Shown here in pieces: positions 27,846 to 40,334 of a stretch of DNA of 64,000 bases. The stretch is from positions 111,423 to 175,422 of the forward strand of contig VXBA01003761.1 of NCBI GenBank assembly GCA_013399895.1, in the 5' to 3' direction. The notes beneath the pieces were generated by a model that saw only the letters and a program-made list of their open reading frames with translations, was not told the origin of the DNA and made no database searches. Each line of letters begins with the position of its first letter. The first letter of the stretch is position 1. The position numbers and the translations under genes are program-made. Source of the stretch: Serilophus lunatus (taxonomy: Eukaryota > Chordata > Aves > Passeriformes > Eurylaimidae).

Positions 27846-27943
27846 AACCATGATACAGAAGAAAATCCTATAATCCTACACTTTAAGTATTTGTCAAAAA
27901 AAAATCTATCTTCTCAAGCTAAGATTTGAATAGAAAGTTGCAA

Positions 27944-27961
27944 GCTTGATATATATCAAGC
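27944..27961. repeat. Perfect 18-bp palindrome
   Basis: GCTTGATATATATCAAGC is its own reverse complement. It lies about 100 bp right of the CR1 fragment at 27638-27845. Confidence 0.85.
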
Positions 27962-28244
27962 GTCTAAGAAGGGCTAATATCTTACTTTCTCTGTGGCAAT
28001 AGTATCTCATTTACACTATTAAAACCACAAAGTATTTGTTTATTTATGCTTGCTTACACTGCCTTCAAGGAAACATGGTTGCTCCTTTCATTAGTGCAGC
28101 TATAGCAACCACCTTCCTGGTAATTGCTGAAGACAAATCAAACCCAGAGCTGACAAAGCTGAAAGCAGCAGACTCTAATCTATGGAAAACAAAGATGGTG
28201 AATACAGCAGTTCCAGGATTTGTATGCTAAAATAAAAATGCATA

Positions 28245-28267
28245 ATCTTACAAACGATTTGTAAGAT
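28245..28267. repeat. Perfect inverted repeat, 10-bp arms, 3-nt loop
   Basis: ATCTTACAAA, loop CGA, TTTGTAAGAT. It lies in intron 1. It is too short for a miRNA precursor, and no function is implied. Confidence 0.85.
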
Positions 28268-29736
28268 GCTTGGAAACTGAAAATTGGAAAACAAATTTTG
28301 TGCTGAATCATGTAAGAGTTAAGGTTACCCAGATGTCTGAGAAGCAAGATTGTCAGCAAGCTGCAGCAAAGGGTCGATGCTGACAGTTTTTACCAGTGGG
28401 GCACTCTCTTGAAGTTCTTGCTGGTCAATACTGGTCTGGTGATTAAGACAGTTTAGCAAAACCACATTCCACATAAACTCACATCCATCGAAATCCTGTT
28501 CCTGTGTGTCATCCTTCCCGAGTGCTTGACTGGGCTATGCAAGATGATCCTTAATTTAGGTAGGAATTCAGCACAGTGTTAAAAATATTATAAACAACAT
28601 GTTAATTTCATTAATATTTTGATAGGAAAAATGCATCAATTTTTTCCCTTCAGGATGCTGGTGTGGCCTGTGTCACCCATCTGCTTTAAAGTCTTCTCAT
28701 ATTTCTTGCCTATTTTGCCATTTTTTTTTAACACATTCCTTAAAGAAAGATTAGTTTGAGTTTGTTCTTTATTTTGCAGTCATTCAGCTGAGTCTGGTTC
28801 TCAAAACAACTGAAAAGCTGTTGAAACAGTCTGTAATTATCTCAATTTCAGTCAAGACACATTTCAGTAAGGCTCGACTGTATTATGTTCAGAAGCCTGA
28901 CTGATTTTGAAATGCATCAGTTTGAAGAATTATTTTGTTTTTGTAAAACTAAGATTAAGCATTTATTTTTGGTTATGAACAGGATATTTTTAGTGTCCAT
29001 ATAACTTTATTTCTATATCTCTGTTCTTCCTTCTTTAGTGTGTTTATTGCTCTGAATTACTGGATCAACTCACTATTTTAATTGGATTTAATTGTAAATT
29101 GGATTTTAATAAGAATGAAATTATTAAGTGAGACACTAGACCATGTAATTTAAACCAGATTATTAGCAAACAAAAAAGCGGTTAAAAAACATAGCCACAA
29201 CGATTGATTACTTTTAACTAGTATAGAAAATAAGATGTTACTGTTTCATAGCGTTATTAAGAAAAAAAAGGGTTATTTTCTTTCTACAGCTTACTCTTCC
29301 ATAAGTCTTATTTAAATTAAGGTACAATGATTGCAACACATTTTGTGCAAGAGAAAATGAAGATAATTTTAAATGACTGTGGAAGTATGCAAGGATATCT
29401 GAGATTGCATCTGAAATGAGCTAGACTTGCAGTCACTGTGGTTCTCAGGAAAGGGATAATTCATTAAAATGAGACAACTCAGTCTCTTTTGATCATTCGA
29501 ACGTGTTCACAACATCACAGATTCACAGACTGAGGAAGTTCCTCTCTTGAGTTGTTAGGAAAAAATTATAAAAGGAATGAATTTGCAGTTGAGACCAATA
29601 CCAAATTCAGTGAGTGAATGATTTAAGCAACAGTCTGATATACAACTGACCAGCTGTACAGAAGTCACATTAGCAGCACAGCCATTTTTGGTTGATTTGT
29701 TCACTTTTTTTTTTTTAGAGGTTCTGTCTGTTCTTC

Positions 29737-29799
29737 TTTTTTTTTTTTTTCCTTTTTTTTTTTTTTCCTTTTTTTTTTTTTTCCTTTTTTTTTTTTTTT
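29737..29799 (+). repeat. T-rich minisatellite, (T14 CC)n, period 16
   Basis: Four T runs of 14, 14, 14 and 15 bases separated by exactly CC each time, followed by a GGGTTTTGGTTTTTGG stretch to about 29822. The minus strand (sense for STK32B) is pure purine, A14GG repeated. The open frame over it is low complexity and not a gene. Confidence 0.95.
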
Positions 29800-32700
29800 G
29801 GGTTTTGGTTTTTGGTTTTTTTGTGACAATTCAACACCAAAAGGTCACTACTAAGCCTGAGAAGAATTTCAGCTCATCATGACCTCTGTCGTTTCCAATG
29901 TTTAAAATATCATTAAGGTCAGACACTGCCATTTCCTCTGTGCTATGAGGAGATCACAAGTATTAAATTCTTGTCCTCCAAAACATGACACATCTAGCTC
30001 TTGTGTTGCCTGATGCTGTACTTAACCACATTTTTCTAGCACAAAGCCCTACTGTGATAATGGTGTGCTTGGTAGAAAGACATTTTCTTCAGTAACAGTA
30101 ATATCACTATTGCTATTTTGAAAATAGCTTTCTTGATATCTTTATTCAAGAGAAAAAAGTATTTTCCAGCTCTTTGATTACTTTCATTACCACGCCATAC
30201 TTTGGAGTTCTTAGACATGAGCTCTGAATTTAAGACTATGAACATTTTTCAGAAACCAAAATTATTTTATATGATCTTCAAGAAAATTTCCATGCAGGTA
30301 AACCTACAGCATGAGACTTTTATTGACAACGGTATGAGGAAGTTTTTTTTTCTGTTTGTTTTCACTTTCTTTGATTTTCATCCATTTGGAAAAATCAAGT
30401 ATTATAATCTCCCCTCTCCCACCTCCGAATTCATCCCTTACAAATCACCATTAATTCAAAAGTGAGAAGGAATATGGAACAAGCCAGGTATTTTGCTAAC
30501 TAAGGGAGAAAATAGATCAACCTTTATAACCTGCATGATATGGCATTATAGTGATGGATATATGTTAATTTCAGCAATGTCCTATAAATATGCATATAAA
30601 ATTAATGCATTTTAGTTTTTTGCATGTAGTCATGCTCAAATAAACCTTAAATTCATACCACTGCACAGATTCAAGGCTCTATTAATAACTTTAAGTGCAA
30701 ATATACCTTACTTCGATTAGACTCATAGTTTTGAATTAGGCCCATGCAGAGCATTTTCCAGCAGTTTGATCTTGACAAATAAAGGCTACATGATGGTAAT
30801 GGGATTCATAAGATGAATTAAAGTTTTCACTCTGCTTGCCAGTAAAAGTAAAAAAATGTTGACCTTGCCATTGCAGATACTTAGTCAAATATATTAGTAT
30901 ACTCAAAAATTATCTCGAATATCAATCAAGAAGGATGATGCACTGGTTTGTGACCAAATTATATGGAGAAGCTCCTCTACTGTCACCGTCTTCTCATGTG
31001 GACATAGACAGGGGAAACATGAAGATTGCCTAAAAATTAGATTAGGGGTCATAAAATGGTTTGAGTAGTCCTAAGAAATCACATTCCATCATGTTCTGCT
31101 CATGGCAAGTGCACAAGTGAAGAAAGATACTGTTTAAGGAAAAAATCAATTTTTTCTGAGAGAATGATAAAGTCAGGCATGTCTTTCAGGTGGAAAAAGA
31201 GTACAAATCTGTATAGCTTCACAGGTTTCTGAATAAAATGGAACATTGTTATACATTATTTGATTGGGAAACCTACTAGTGAGAAAGAGATACATAACTG
31301 TAGGATATGAAAAAAAGCAGTTTTAGAGCTAGTTTTATCTTATTAATGGTGAATCATGGTGTTTTCTATCATATTTAGGGGCTTTGCATTTAAATTGTAT
31401 TACAGTGTCTCAATTCTTCAGGATAAATGAATGATTTAGTCTTAATATAAACTGTTTCTAATAATTATGTTAGTATTTTTTCAATTATTCATTTGTATTT
31501 GTATTTCTAATAATTAATTTATAACTATTTGCAATTAGGAAGAATTGAAGATATTTGTATGTTAGCCAAATTTTATTTAAAATTCAGCTTATTTTGCTTT
31601 GAACTTAAAAATTAATTTCAGTCTGATCATGTTTGCATACTTTACTTTCTTCAATCACACTGAAACATTTCTGCATTATCAAAAGACTTTCATTTCAGAA
31701 CTCTTGATTGATCCAAACTGACATTTTTCAGTACTTTGTTTCCGTACTCTACTTTCTTGAGAAGCAAGATGGGATCATTGGTTGGACTACATCTCCCATT
31801 ATGTAGGTATACTCCCAGCACTTGCATGATGTGTGCTTTGTTCACTCAGAGCAGGTGATGTGTTGTTTTGTGGGAGCTGCAGACAGGTACAAGACGTAGA
31901 ACTACAGAAGGGGATAGAAGAATCAGATTCCAATGCCTTTGAAGAAGTGTCATATCACAGAAATTTGGTATAGCTTTGAAATGAACCGAAAGCTGAAAAG
32001 GTAAAGTCGAAGTCCATCCAAACTTTCAAAACGAGCTTTGTTTTCACAGTATGAAGCTTAATTTTTGTAAAGGAAAATAATGGCATTTTGATTTGGCAAA
32101 AAGTTTAATTATTCATTAAAAAGTCTTTCGGAGAAAAAGTCTGTTAAAAAAAAAAAAAAAAGAAAAAAAAACAGATTGACAGAGTTGTTATCTCCCATCT
32201 ATATCACCTTTCAAAAAAAGCATAAGGGAAGAAAACTCTTCCTTAGATTGCCACAAGTGGAGAGAAAACCTCAGTATCATGGTGTTTGAAAACCTAAAAT
32301 ATAATTTTATTTATACCTCTCTTACTTCTATATTCTATCAATAAAAAGCTGATACCATAGAAAAAAGAGTGGGATAAATAACATCTGCTGTGATGCATCA
32401 CAGAAAATCTGATTTCCTTATGTCAATCCTCCCACAAGGTAGTACTTCTCATGCAACTTAGCTACACATCAAATTCACAGAATATTTAGACAATGAATGG
32501 TTTGTTCATCAAAGGCAGTGCCATCATCATGGGGTTCTACACCGTAACCAGTGAAATCCACCTCACATCATATCATCAAAAGGTGTGGGGATTTCCCTAG
32601 ATGACTGGGCTATTTTCTGAATGTGTTAGTTAAAATGAATTCCAGGAAGAACTAAAGCAGTATACCATTTTCCAAAATGCTATAAAAACAGACTAGAAGA

Positions 32701-35700
32701 ATTTGGTGAATCAGCTAATCATTTACACTGTTACAGAAACAGGCATGTGTTGCCAGGACCAGAAATAAAATTAAAATTCCAAAGAAAATTAGCACTTGAA
32801 AATAACAAAGCTGCTCAAGAAAAAGATGCTAGGGCTGATTCTCAAAACTTTTCTTCCCTTTTAATACTGTAAAACAACATAATTCTTTTTAAAAATGTTA
32901 TTCTATAAAAGCTGAAAAAGAAATTCAGCTGAAAAAAAGATTTTGCAGTCACAAGGAGACTGCAACTGCTTGGTAAACAAGAATCTGTTTGAACTCAAGA
33001 TCAAATGAAGATTTCTCTCCAGAGCTGTTTATACCTCTAATAAGCTAAGTTAAAATCATACTGACATTAAATACATCTATTCTGAAAAACATCAAGCAGC
33101 TACCTGAAGCCCGTAGAATAGCCTCCTCCTTGACAAGAACAGGCTGCAAATCATTAGAGTTGTTCTCTGAGGGAAGTTTAAACTGAAACTGCTGAATGCC
33201 ATCCTACAATCTCAAGACCTCTTCTGAGAAAATGGAGACGTACCCCAAAGAGAAGACTCAAGAAAATTCATCTGATCCTTTTAGGGATGTGGATGTCAAC
33301 CTCTATGAGCCACTGGGAGGGATTTACTGGTAGCAGAGATTTGTCTGCAAGCCACTAAAATCAATACCTGTACTGTGCTAACTGCAAACTACAGTAGGAT
33401 TTTGATTAAGAACACATTTGGTTTTTGCATAAAGTCTACTGAAAGGTTGGCCTGTGGTAGCCTCAGTAAGGGCTTCGGAAGCACCAGGGACTGCAGGGTT
33501 TGCTGTGATATTTATTCTGTTAAAAAAAATAAAAAAACTTCTTTCTGTCGAAAGTGTAAGAATGTTTGGCTGCTACTTTGCTCCACAAGAATTTTAACAC
33601 GGATTTGATAAAATTAGCTATTCCTTTCTGAAGGACTGAGCACAAATAAGTATATAACTGGCAAAGATTAGTTGTACTGATCAGAAAAACTCTTGTGGCT
33701 GCATATCTGTCCCACAGTGTTTCATGTGTGCGTAAGATTAAAAAATAAAGTCAATTTTCTTGGCTTTATTCCTCTTTAAAGTAGTTGAAAAGTTAACCAC
33801 AACAATTTCTAATTGGATATTTTAATGTGTTGCCTCTGTATCTTCAGACAGGTTACTCTGTTTCAGAGGCATACAACAGTACTCTGAAATGCTGGGGGGA
33901 AAAAAAGAGTAATTGAAAGCAAGTTCTTGCCTGCTGTGGTCTGCTTGAGCAAATGCAGGAAGAGAAGAGAAAAATCCCTATTCTTTTAAACAAATAATTT
34001 CGATCTGAAGGATAAAAAGCAATATGAAAGTTCTAGGGGTTTTTTGAGTAAGAAAGTAATTTCAACCTGAATAAACGTAAAGAAAGTTTGATTTTGGAGT
34101 CTTTCTCGTGTTTTTACTTTGTGCCTTGTTTCCATTTTTCCTCTTTTCTACTGGAGAAGGGAGAGAACTGCAGAATCAAAAGGTCTTCACTGATCTCAGC
34201 TAAAATGAAAAAAAGTCTGTGTATTGGTTCATGATGATTCCTGCTTTACTATTATTGTTGTTTATCTATGCAGACAACATCCATTTACAGTGTCTGGGCA
34301 TTTCTGGTTTATTTTTTTTCTGAAATCAGAACATTGCAAAAAATACTACTTTTAATTTTGTTTTTGGCTTCTCACAGGAAGATGTCTGTTTTCAGACAAC
34401 GTAATAATGAGAGAAGTAGAATATATTTATATTTTCCAACATCAGAAACATAACTTACATGCTTTAGAGCTTACACACATATAAAATTTCTCTCAAAAAC
34501 CACCTCACAAACACTATATTTTAACCCTTTATGATCCTTTTTTGCGTGATCCTGTGACAAGAGCACATGATCATTCAGGCAGAAGACTCGTTCTTTAAAA
34601 AACTGAAGAGAAAATGAGGTAATCCTCTCTGGCATGTTGAAGACAGTGTGAAAAAGTCAGCTGGACAATTTAATAGGGATCAAGCCCAAATTCATAGCAT
34701 GTCATCACTGACAGTGCAGTAATAAACAGGAAAGAATGATTATCTGTTTAACGTCACCATTGATGATATGAGCTGCAAAAAATTTAGCACAGACAATGAT
34801 ATGCTTTACTTGTCTTTTTTTTTTTTTTTGGAGATAATGTAAGGTCTTCAGAAATCCTGATGGTGACTAATAGTACAGGCAATAACCAAAGTGAAGCTCC
34901 CTGAAAAACATCTAAGATTTAAAACAGAGGCAGCTGAGACAGCTTAAAAGGAAGAGGCAAAATACTATAGTGGCAAGCATGAATGTAGGCTAATACTGCA
35001 AATTGCAATTAAATTTATATGTAGGATATCATCAACCAACAGGCAAGTTCAGATAGGAGTAGAACCAAGGCACAGTGCAGACACAAAGTGGAGAAGACTT
35101 AGACTGTGACTAAGAGATCTGTGCAGATCTGAGCCCTTGTAGGAAATTGCAGAGATCTCTTCTAATTTTATTTACATGCCCATGAAAGTGGGAGGTCACT
35201 GATCTAATTATGAAAATGTATGAAATTATGAAAAAGTATGAAAATGTGATACCATGGATTGAGAGCAAGAAGTTGACTGCTGATGATGGGCCTTAATGGT
35301 CTTGACTATGTGGGTCAGTTTAGTGTAATCCTTCAGCAACGTAGTTTTAAATCATCCTTTTCAACATCTCGTTATCTTCTGTTATGATAACTGGTTAAGC
35401 TAAAAACTTGAAATATAGGAGCTTTTAGTTTTAGATAAAACGGAAAAGTGAAAGGAGTGTGGAGTGCTAAATTTACTACTCTTTTCAACAAACAGCAAAT
35501 AGCAACAAATTGCTTTGAAAAGCCTGTGAGGACTTATTGGGTATTTTGAATATTGGTGTATAACTCGCTGCTATGAAAAATCTTGTCAGAGGTCAGATGT
35601 TCCTCTAGATTGACTGAAATACGGTAACAACTCTCACCTTTGCTAAATAACCAATATTGGTGTCTGACAATAGCCAGAGCCTGGTTAAAGCAAGCCTGAA

Positions 35701-35825
35701 GGTCAGAAAAAATTTGCTAGTAGTTGGAAATTGTTACACATTACTGCGGTAGATATATTCTCTTCTTGTGCACAGGATTCATTATGCCTGATCATATGAA
35801 GCTGGTCACACGAAACTGGCCACAC

Positions 35826-35841
35826 CATTCTATGATTCTAT
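35826..35841 (+). repeat. CR1-type terminal octamers (CATTCTAT GATTCTAT)
   Basis: Two exact canonical CR1 tail octamers in tandem. The sequence just upstream is not clearly CR1, so this is either the remnant of a very decayed copy or a coincidence. Confidence 0.4.
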
Positions 35842-36250
35842 AAGGGAACATGATTCTGCCTCTATTTAGGCTGGCACTGAAGGTACATGACATGAATAAC
35901 TGAAGATATCATTATGTTACTATTAGGTTTGATGCATTGGCTAACAATGCAACTGGTTTAAGTCCATAGCCCTTAACTCATTGTCACATGGAAATGATTA
36001 GGATTTAGTCAGGAAGTGTCAAATCTTCAGTAAAACTGTAGGTTAGTTTACCATAGCAAAAGTGATTTGGGTGCATCTGTGTTCTGTTAGCATATAGCAT
36101 TCAGGTAATATATTTTCTAGCAGGAAGGTTTGTTTGCATTGACTAACTTGGCTTAGTGAAAAGTAATTGGAACTTTCCATCTATGTATCATATTACAAAG
36201 CAGCGATTTACAAAATTTTCCCATTACAAACTCACAAGTCAGTGTTGGTT

Positions 36251-36273
36251 GTTTTGTTTTGTTTTGTTTTTTT
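36251..36273 (+). repeat. (GTTTT)4 simple repeat
   Basis: Four GTTTT units followed by a short T run, in intron 1. Confidence 0.9.
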
Positions 36274-39200
36274 AATTAGTAAAAGTATTAATTGAAGATC
36301 CCTTTTTGTTGCTATGAAAACAGTTTTGTTTTGTGTCAGGACAGAAATTTGGTTCAGAAGAGTTATTAACTTAGTAGCACCACTGGAAATATTCAAAGTC
36401 ATCAAGGAGCAATTGAATTAATGTACTGGACCGTATCGTAGCCAGTGAATAGCAGGGAAGCCTTTGAGAGCCTCCATGCTTTTCACAGCTCTTTTGAAGG
36501 GTAAACTTGACATCCAAACTAAGGAGAAAAGTTTCAGGACCTGCTCCAATGTAAAATGTAAGACCTTTGATAAGTGATAAAACACAGCACCCATTTGTCA
36601 AGAAAAGATAATTTCTGATTGACCATGTTTTTTACTTAGGAAGAAGCTGAAAAACACAATCTCTGAAATCTACTGCAAGGAAAAACAGGTTGACAGGTAT
36701 GTCCAGCAGAAAAGATAGTCCTTGAAAAAATGTATTGATAAACCACAGAAAATCCAAATTTCTCTTTTCTGTAATAGACATCCCTCTGAGATCAAGAAAC
36801 ACATAATAGACTATGAAGTATCTTTTTCAACTGGAAAGTGGTGGGAATATTCACCTCATTCAGAGTTACTATGAGAATAACCTCATTAATAACTGAACTG
36901 GAAGGCTCTCTAAGGGAAGTTGCTATGGGAATAAAATGTCAAATATCAGTGTACCAAACCATTTTCTTCTGCAATAAAATCTATCAGAGTGATCCCCAAG
37001 TGAAGGGAAATAGTTTAAATGAAGTTAACAACAAAATCCTCAGTGAGACATCCATCAATCTTATCCATGTGAATGCTTTTATAATGCCAAACATGAAAGA
37101 GGAAGCTACTAAACCAAGAGGTTTACCGATTCCTTTGGGTGGTGGCTCTGAGAGCACTGTTCTTGCAGATCAGGATTTCAGAAAATGAGTCTTGGTGCTA
37201 TTTTAATGGGAGGGTAGGGAGCCATGTGAAGAGGATTTTACTCAAACATGCAGACAAAATATGAATTGTTCTCTTTTTCTTCTGAAATCAGAACATGAGG
37301 AATCTGTCTCCAAAACTGGATCTTGAAGAATTATCTCTTCTATATTTAACTCTAGATACAAATTAAATACTTGAGGCAAGTAAGGACACTAAAGAGAAAG
37401 AATGATTCCCGTTTCCATTGGGATTACCTCCCACTTAGTGTTTTTTAAACAAAACCACCACCATGGGCTTCAAATGAATGATGCCTAAAGTGCATAGCAT
37501 GGGCTTGCTTTTTCATTTGCCATTGTATGATTGAAGCTCATCAGTTAGGGAACAGTAATGCTCCTTTGGGAAAAACCTTTTGAAAGAAGCAAGCAAACCT
37601 GTGGGTTATAAATTAAACTCTCCAGGTCTGGTTTATATTTTGGGATTTGGAAATGGTATGGAAATCTCAAGAATTCAAAAAGCATTTGAAGATTATTTCT
37701 GAAGATGTCCAGGCATTCATAACTCATGGCTCTTCCTCATCAAAAAACCATTGCAAGTATGAATCTGAAAAACAATCTGTGTCTCTCAGGCCTATGAGGG
37801 TACTAACTTGTCTTGCTGGCCATGATCAGCTTCCCCAGCCCCACAGGCTGCCCATAGGCTCAGGAGCACCATTATGGCTCAGGAGCCCCCTTACACCCCA
37901 GGCCTGGCTCCTGTCTCTAGGAAACCAGAGAGACATGAAGTGCAGCTCAGCAAAGCCATGGAAGGTCCCCACAAGACCTCCTATGGCTCTTCTGATATGC
38001 ACATCAGCTCAGTCTTCACCCAAGCTAGATAGATAGCTAAGCAGGTACCTCTGTCCCTGACCAAGCACCTCAACTACCCTCTGGATTCCTGGCTGGCCCT
38101 ACTGTTGTCCCTGACCTGCTTCACTTCACGGAAAAAGGTAGTACTTAATTAAATTAGATGCACTTATAGTAAGAATATTCAAGGGCCAGTGCAGCAGTGG
38201 AGAAGAATTAAAGAAAATTTCAAGTATTCCATTACTTCCTGGCCACAGAGTAGTACCTCGGAGTCCAGTAGATGCTAGATGCTTCTTATACTGGCCAGAT
38301 TTCTATTAATTAATAATAATTAATTTTTAAATAAAAGAAACAACAAAATTTTAAGAGGGCTGATCTGCTCCATTAACTCCATTTGTTAACCGACCCATTT
38401 ATCTTCTGCAATTAAGTGATTTTTATTATGTGCTTCAGCATTCAAGTTGCACTTTACTCATAGGTCTTGTAAATTTTTTCAACTAAGCTATATTTCTTAA
38501 AAAAAAAAAAAGTCCATTTTGGAGATGGAACCTCAAATCCTAACTTATTTAGGATGCAGAGGGACTGATCTGAACTCAGCTTAATAGTTCTGGTTTCGAA
38601 GCTATCTGGAGACACAAAGGGGTGTGCTTTTTGATTCTAGCTAGGATTCTTAATATTTCACTGTGTGAATCACTTAGTTTCACTTCACTTGGCCTGTCAT
38701 TTTGTAGGAAAGCAGGTCTCACAAATGTTTTTTTTACCTACATGCTCAAAACTAAACTGTAGTTGACCAAACATAAATAATTTTTTACAACTTCCATTGA
38801 AGTATTATACTGAACTACTAGTTAACATTAACACCTTTGTATTTTGATATGTCGTTTTTTGTGGCTGTTTCTCTTTAGGGTGTATAGAAAGGATAAAGAA
38901 AAAACTCTGATAGTAACAGCTATATTTAATTCAGAAAGAACTTGCAGAATTTCAGTGCAATGCGTATTTCTTATCTCAGTGCTTACGGATGAACATTCGA
39001 TGATGGAATGGGTAATTTTGATGCTGAGACTGAAAAAGATGGATTGACTGTTGTACATACTAACTGCAAAAGTTTTTTTACTTGGGGCTGATAATTTATT
39101 CACTGATCATTGTGCTTCTTACCCCTGGGAAATCCTTATGTGCTTATTTATAAGTTATTTATAAGTGTGCTTATTTCCACTTCACAAGCAATTACACCAA

Positions 39201-39296
39201 AAAAAAGCTGATAGGACCATGCATTGCTGAAAATAGTAAATGTGAATACAGAAACCAGGCCCTTTATCTTATCTATACATTATTAGGATTAGGAGT

Positions 39297-39513
39297 TGTC
39301 CTTTTTTCAGCTGGAGAAGTTTTCTTCTTAGTATGTGGTACAGTGTTGTTTATTCTTACTATCTTTATAATTTAATTAATTTCAATTATTTTCTTATCTC
39401 AACCCACGTGTTCTAACTTTTTCTGATTCTCCCCTCTATCCAACTGGGGAGAGGGGTAGAGTGAGTGAACAGATATGTAGTACTTAGTTGTCTGATGGGA
39501 TTAAACCACAACA
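39297..39513 (+). mobile_element. Short, internally deleted solo LTR of the same group
   Basis: Starts TGTCCTTTTTTCAGCTGG and ends GGGATTAAACCACAACA. The 3' half (CTTATCTCAACCCACGTG, then a GGGGAGAGGGGTAGAGTGAGTGA segment) closely matches the 3' ends of the LTRs at 12946-13344 and 48798-49393. At 217 bp it lacks most of the central part. Flanks GGAGT (left) and AAAGT (right) could be a decayed 5-bp target duplication, but three matches out of five is weak. Confidence 0.7.
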
Positions 39514-40264
39514 AAAGTGAAATATGAAAAATTCAAAGCAAACACAGATACATTATAAAACAAGCCAAATCCACAGAGGCAATAGGCAAGAGGAGGAGGA
39601 CTTCAGACCAGCCACAGTTCCCAGATTATGGCTGGGGGTTGGCATTAAAAGCAGAAGGTCAGTGGACTCTCTAAATCACAACTTAACATGCAAAGATTTA
39701 CCTTATATCACCACACAACAGGAATAAATAAAACGATTCACCTGGTGAACAGGGTGGGTAGCTGGCAGATATTAATGGAAAGAACATAACTTCTAATTTT
39801 TACCACAGAAGTTATTAGGTGCAAAGCACAAATAGTGAGCTGCAGGGGATAAAATTGCTCCATGTAGCAGAAGGCTTGCTAGTCTAAATGCCTGAAACAT
39901 TTAGTGGCATTAAGTGTGCTTATACCAATTCTGTATAATCACAGAAATAGAACCTCAAATAAGCTTAATTATAGATGTTAGATGAAATTAATGAATATCA
40001 ATGACTCAGTTCTAGAGTTCCCTACCGCATACAGTGGATTTGTTTTGATGAGAGAAAAGTACATACAAAAATATTCTCTAAAAATATATGTGTATCAGTA
40101 TTATATTTTGTTAGCTAGGGCAAAATGGTAAATTAGTAGATAGATGTTCTTTTGGCTATTTATGAAAATAATATTAAACAACCTTGGCTTCCTTCTGGTA
40201 TAGAATGGAAGTTTTAAAAATAGTAAAAAAAAAATGTTTATTTCCCACCTCAGGCCTATCCTGT

Positions 40265-40334
40265 CCTTTTTTTTTCCTTTTTTTTTCCTTTTTTTCCCCT
40301 TTTTTTTTTCCTTTTTTTTTTTCCTTTTTTTTTT
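40265..40334 (+). repeat. C/T minisatellite, CC(C)T7-11 units
   Basis: Six T runs (9, 9, 7, 10, 11 and 10) separated by CC, CC, CCCC, CC and CC, giving a homopyrimidine tract of about 70 bp. The minus strand is pure purine. The lysine-rich frame on the minus strand across it is an artefact. Confidence 0.95.

Noticed and set aside
27699..27929. 76-codon frame beginning MPRAGTPSSSSLL
   Set aside because: It lies in the reverse complement of a CR1 3' end, which is noncoding.
36838..37188. 116-codon plus-strand open frame
   Set aside because: No recognisable domain, no splice or promoter context, and a length that chance can explain in 64 kb. It is similar to other chance frames at 14954-15316 and 37647-38036.
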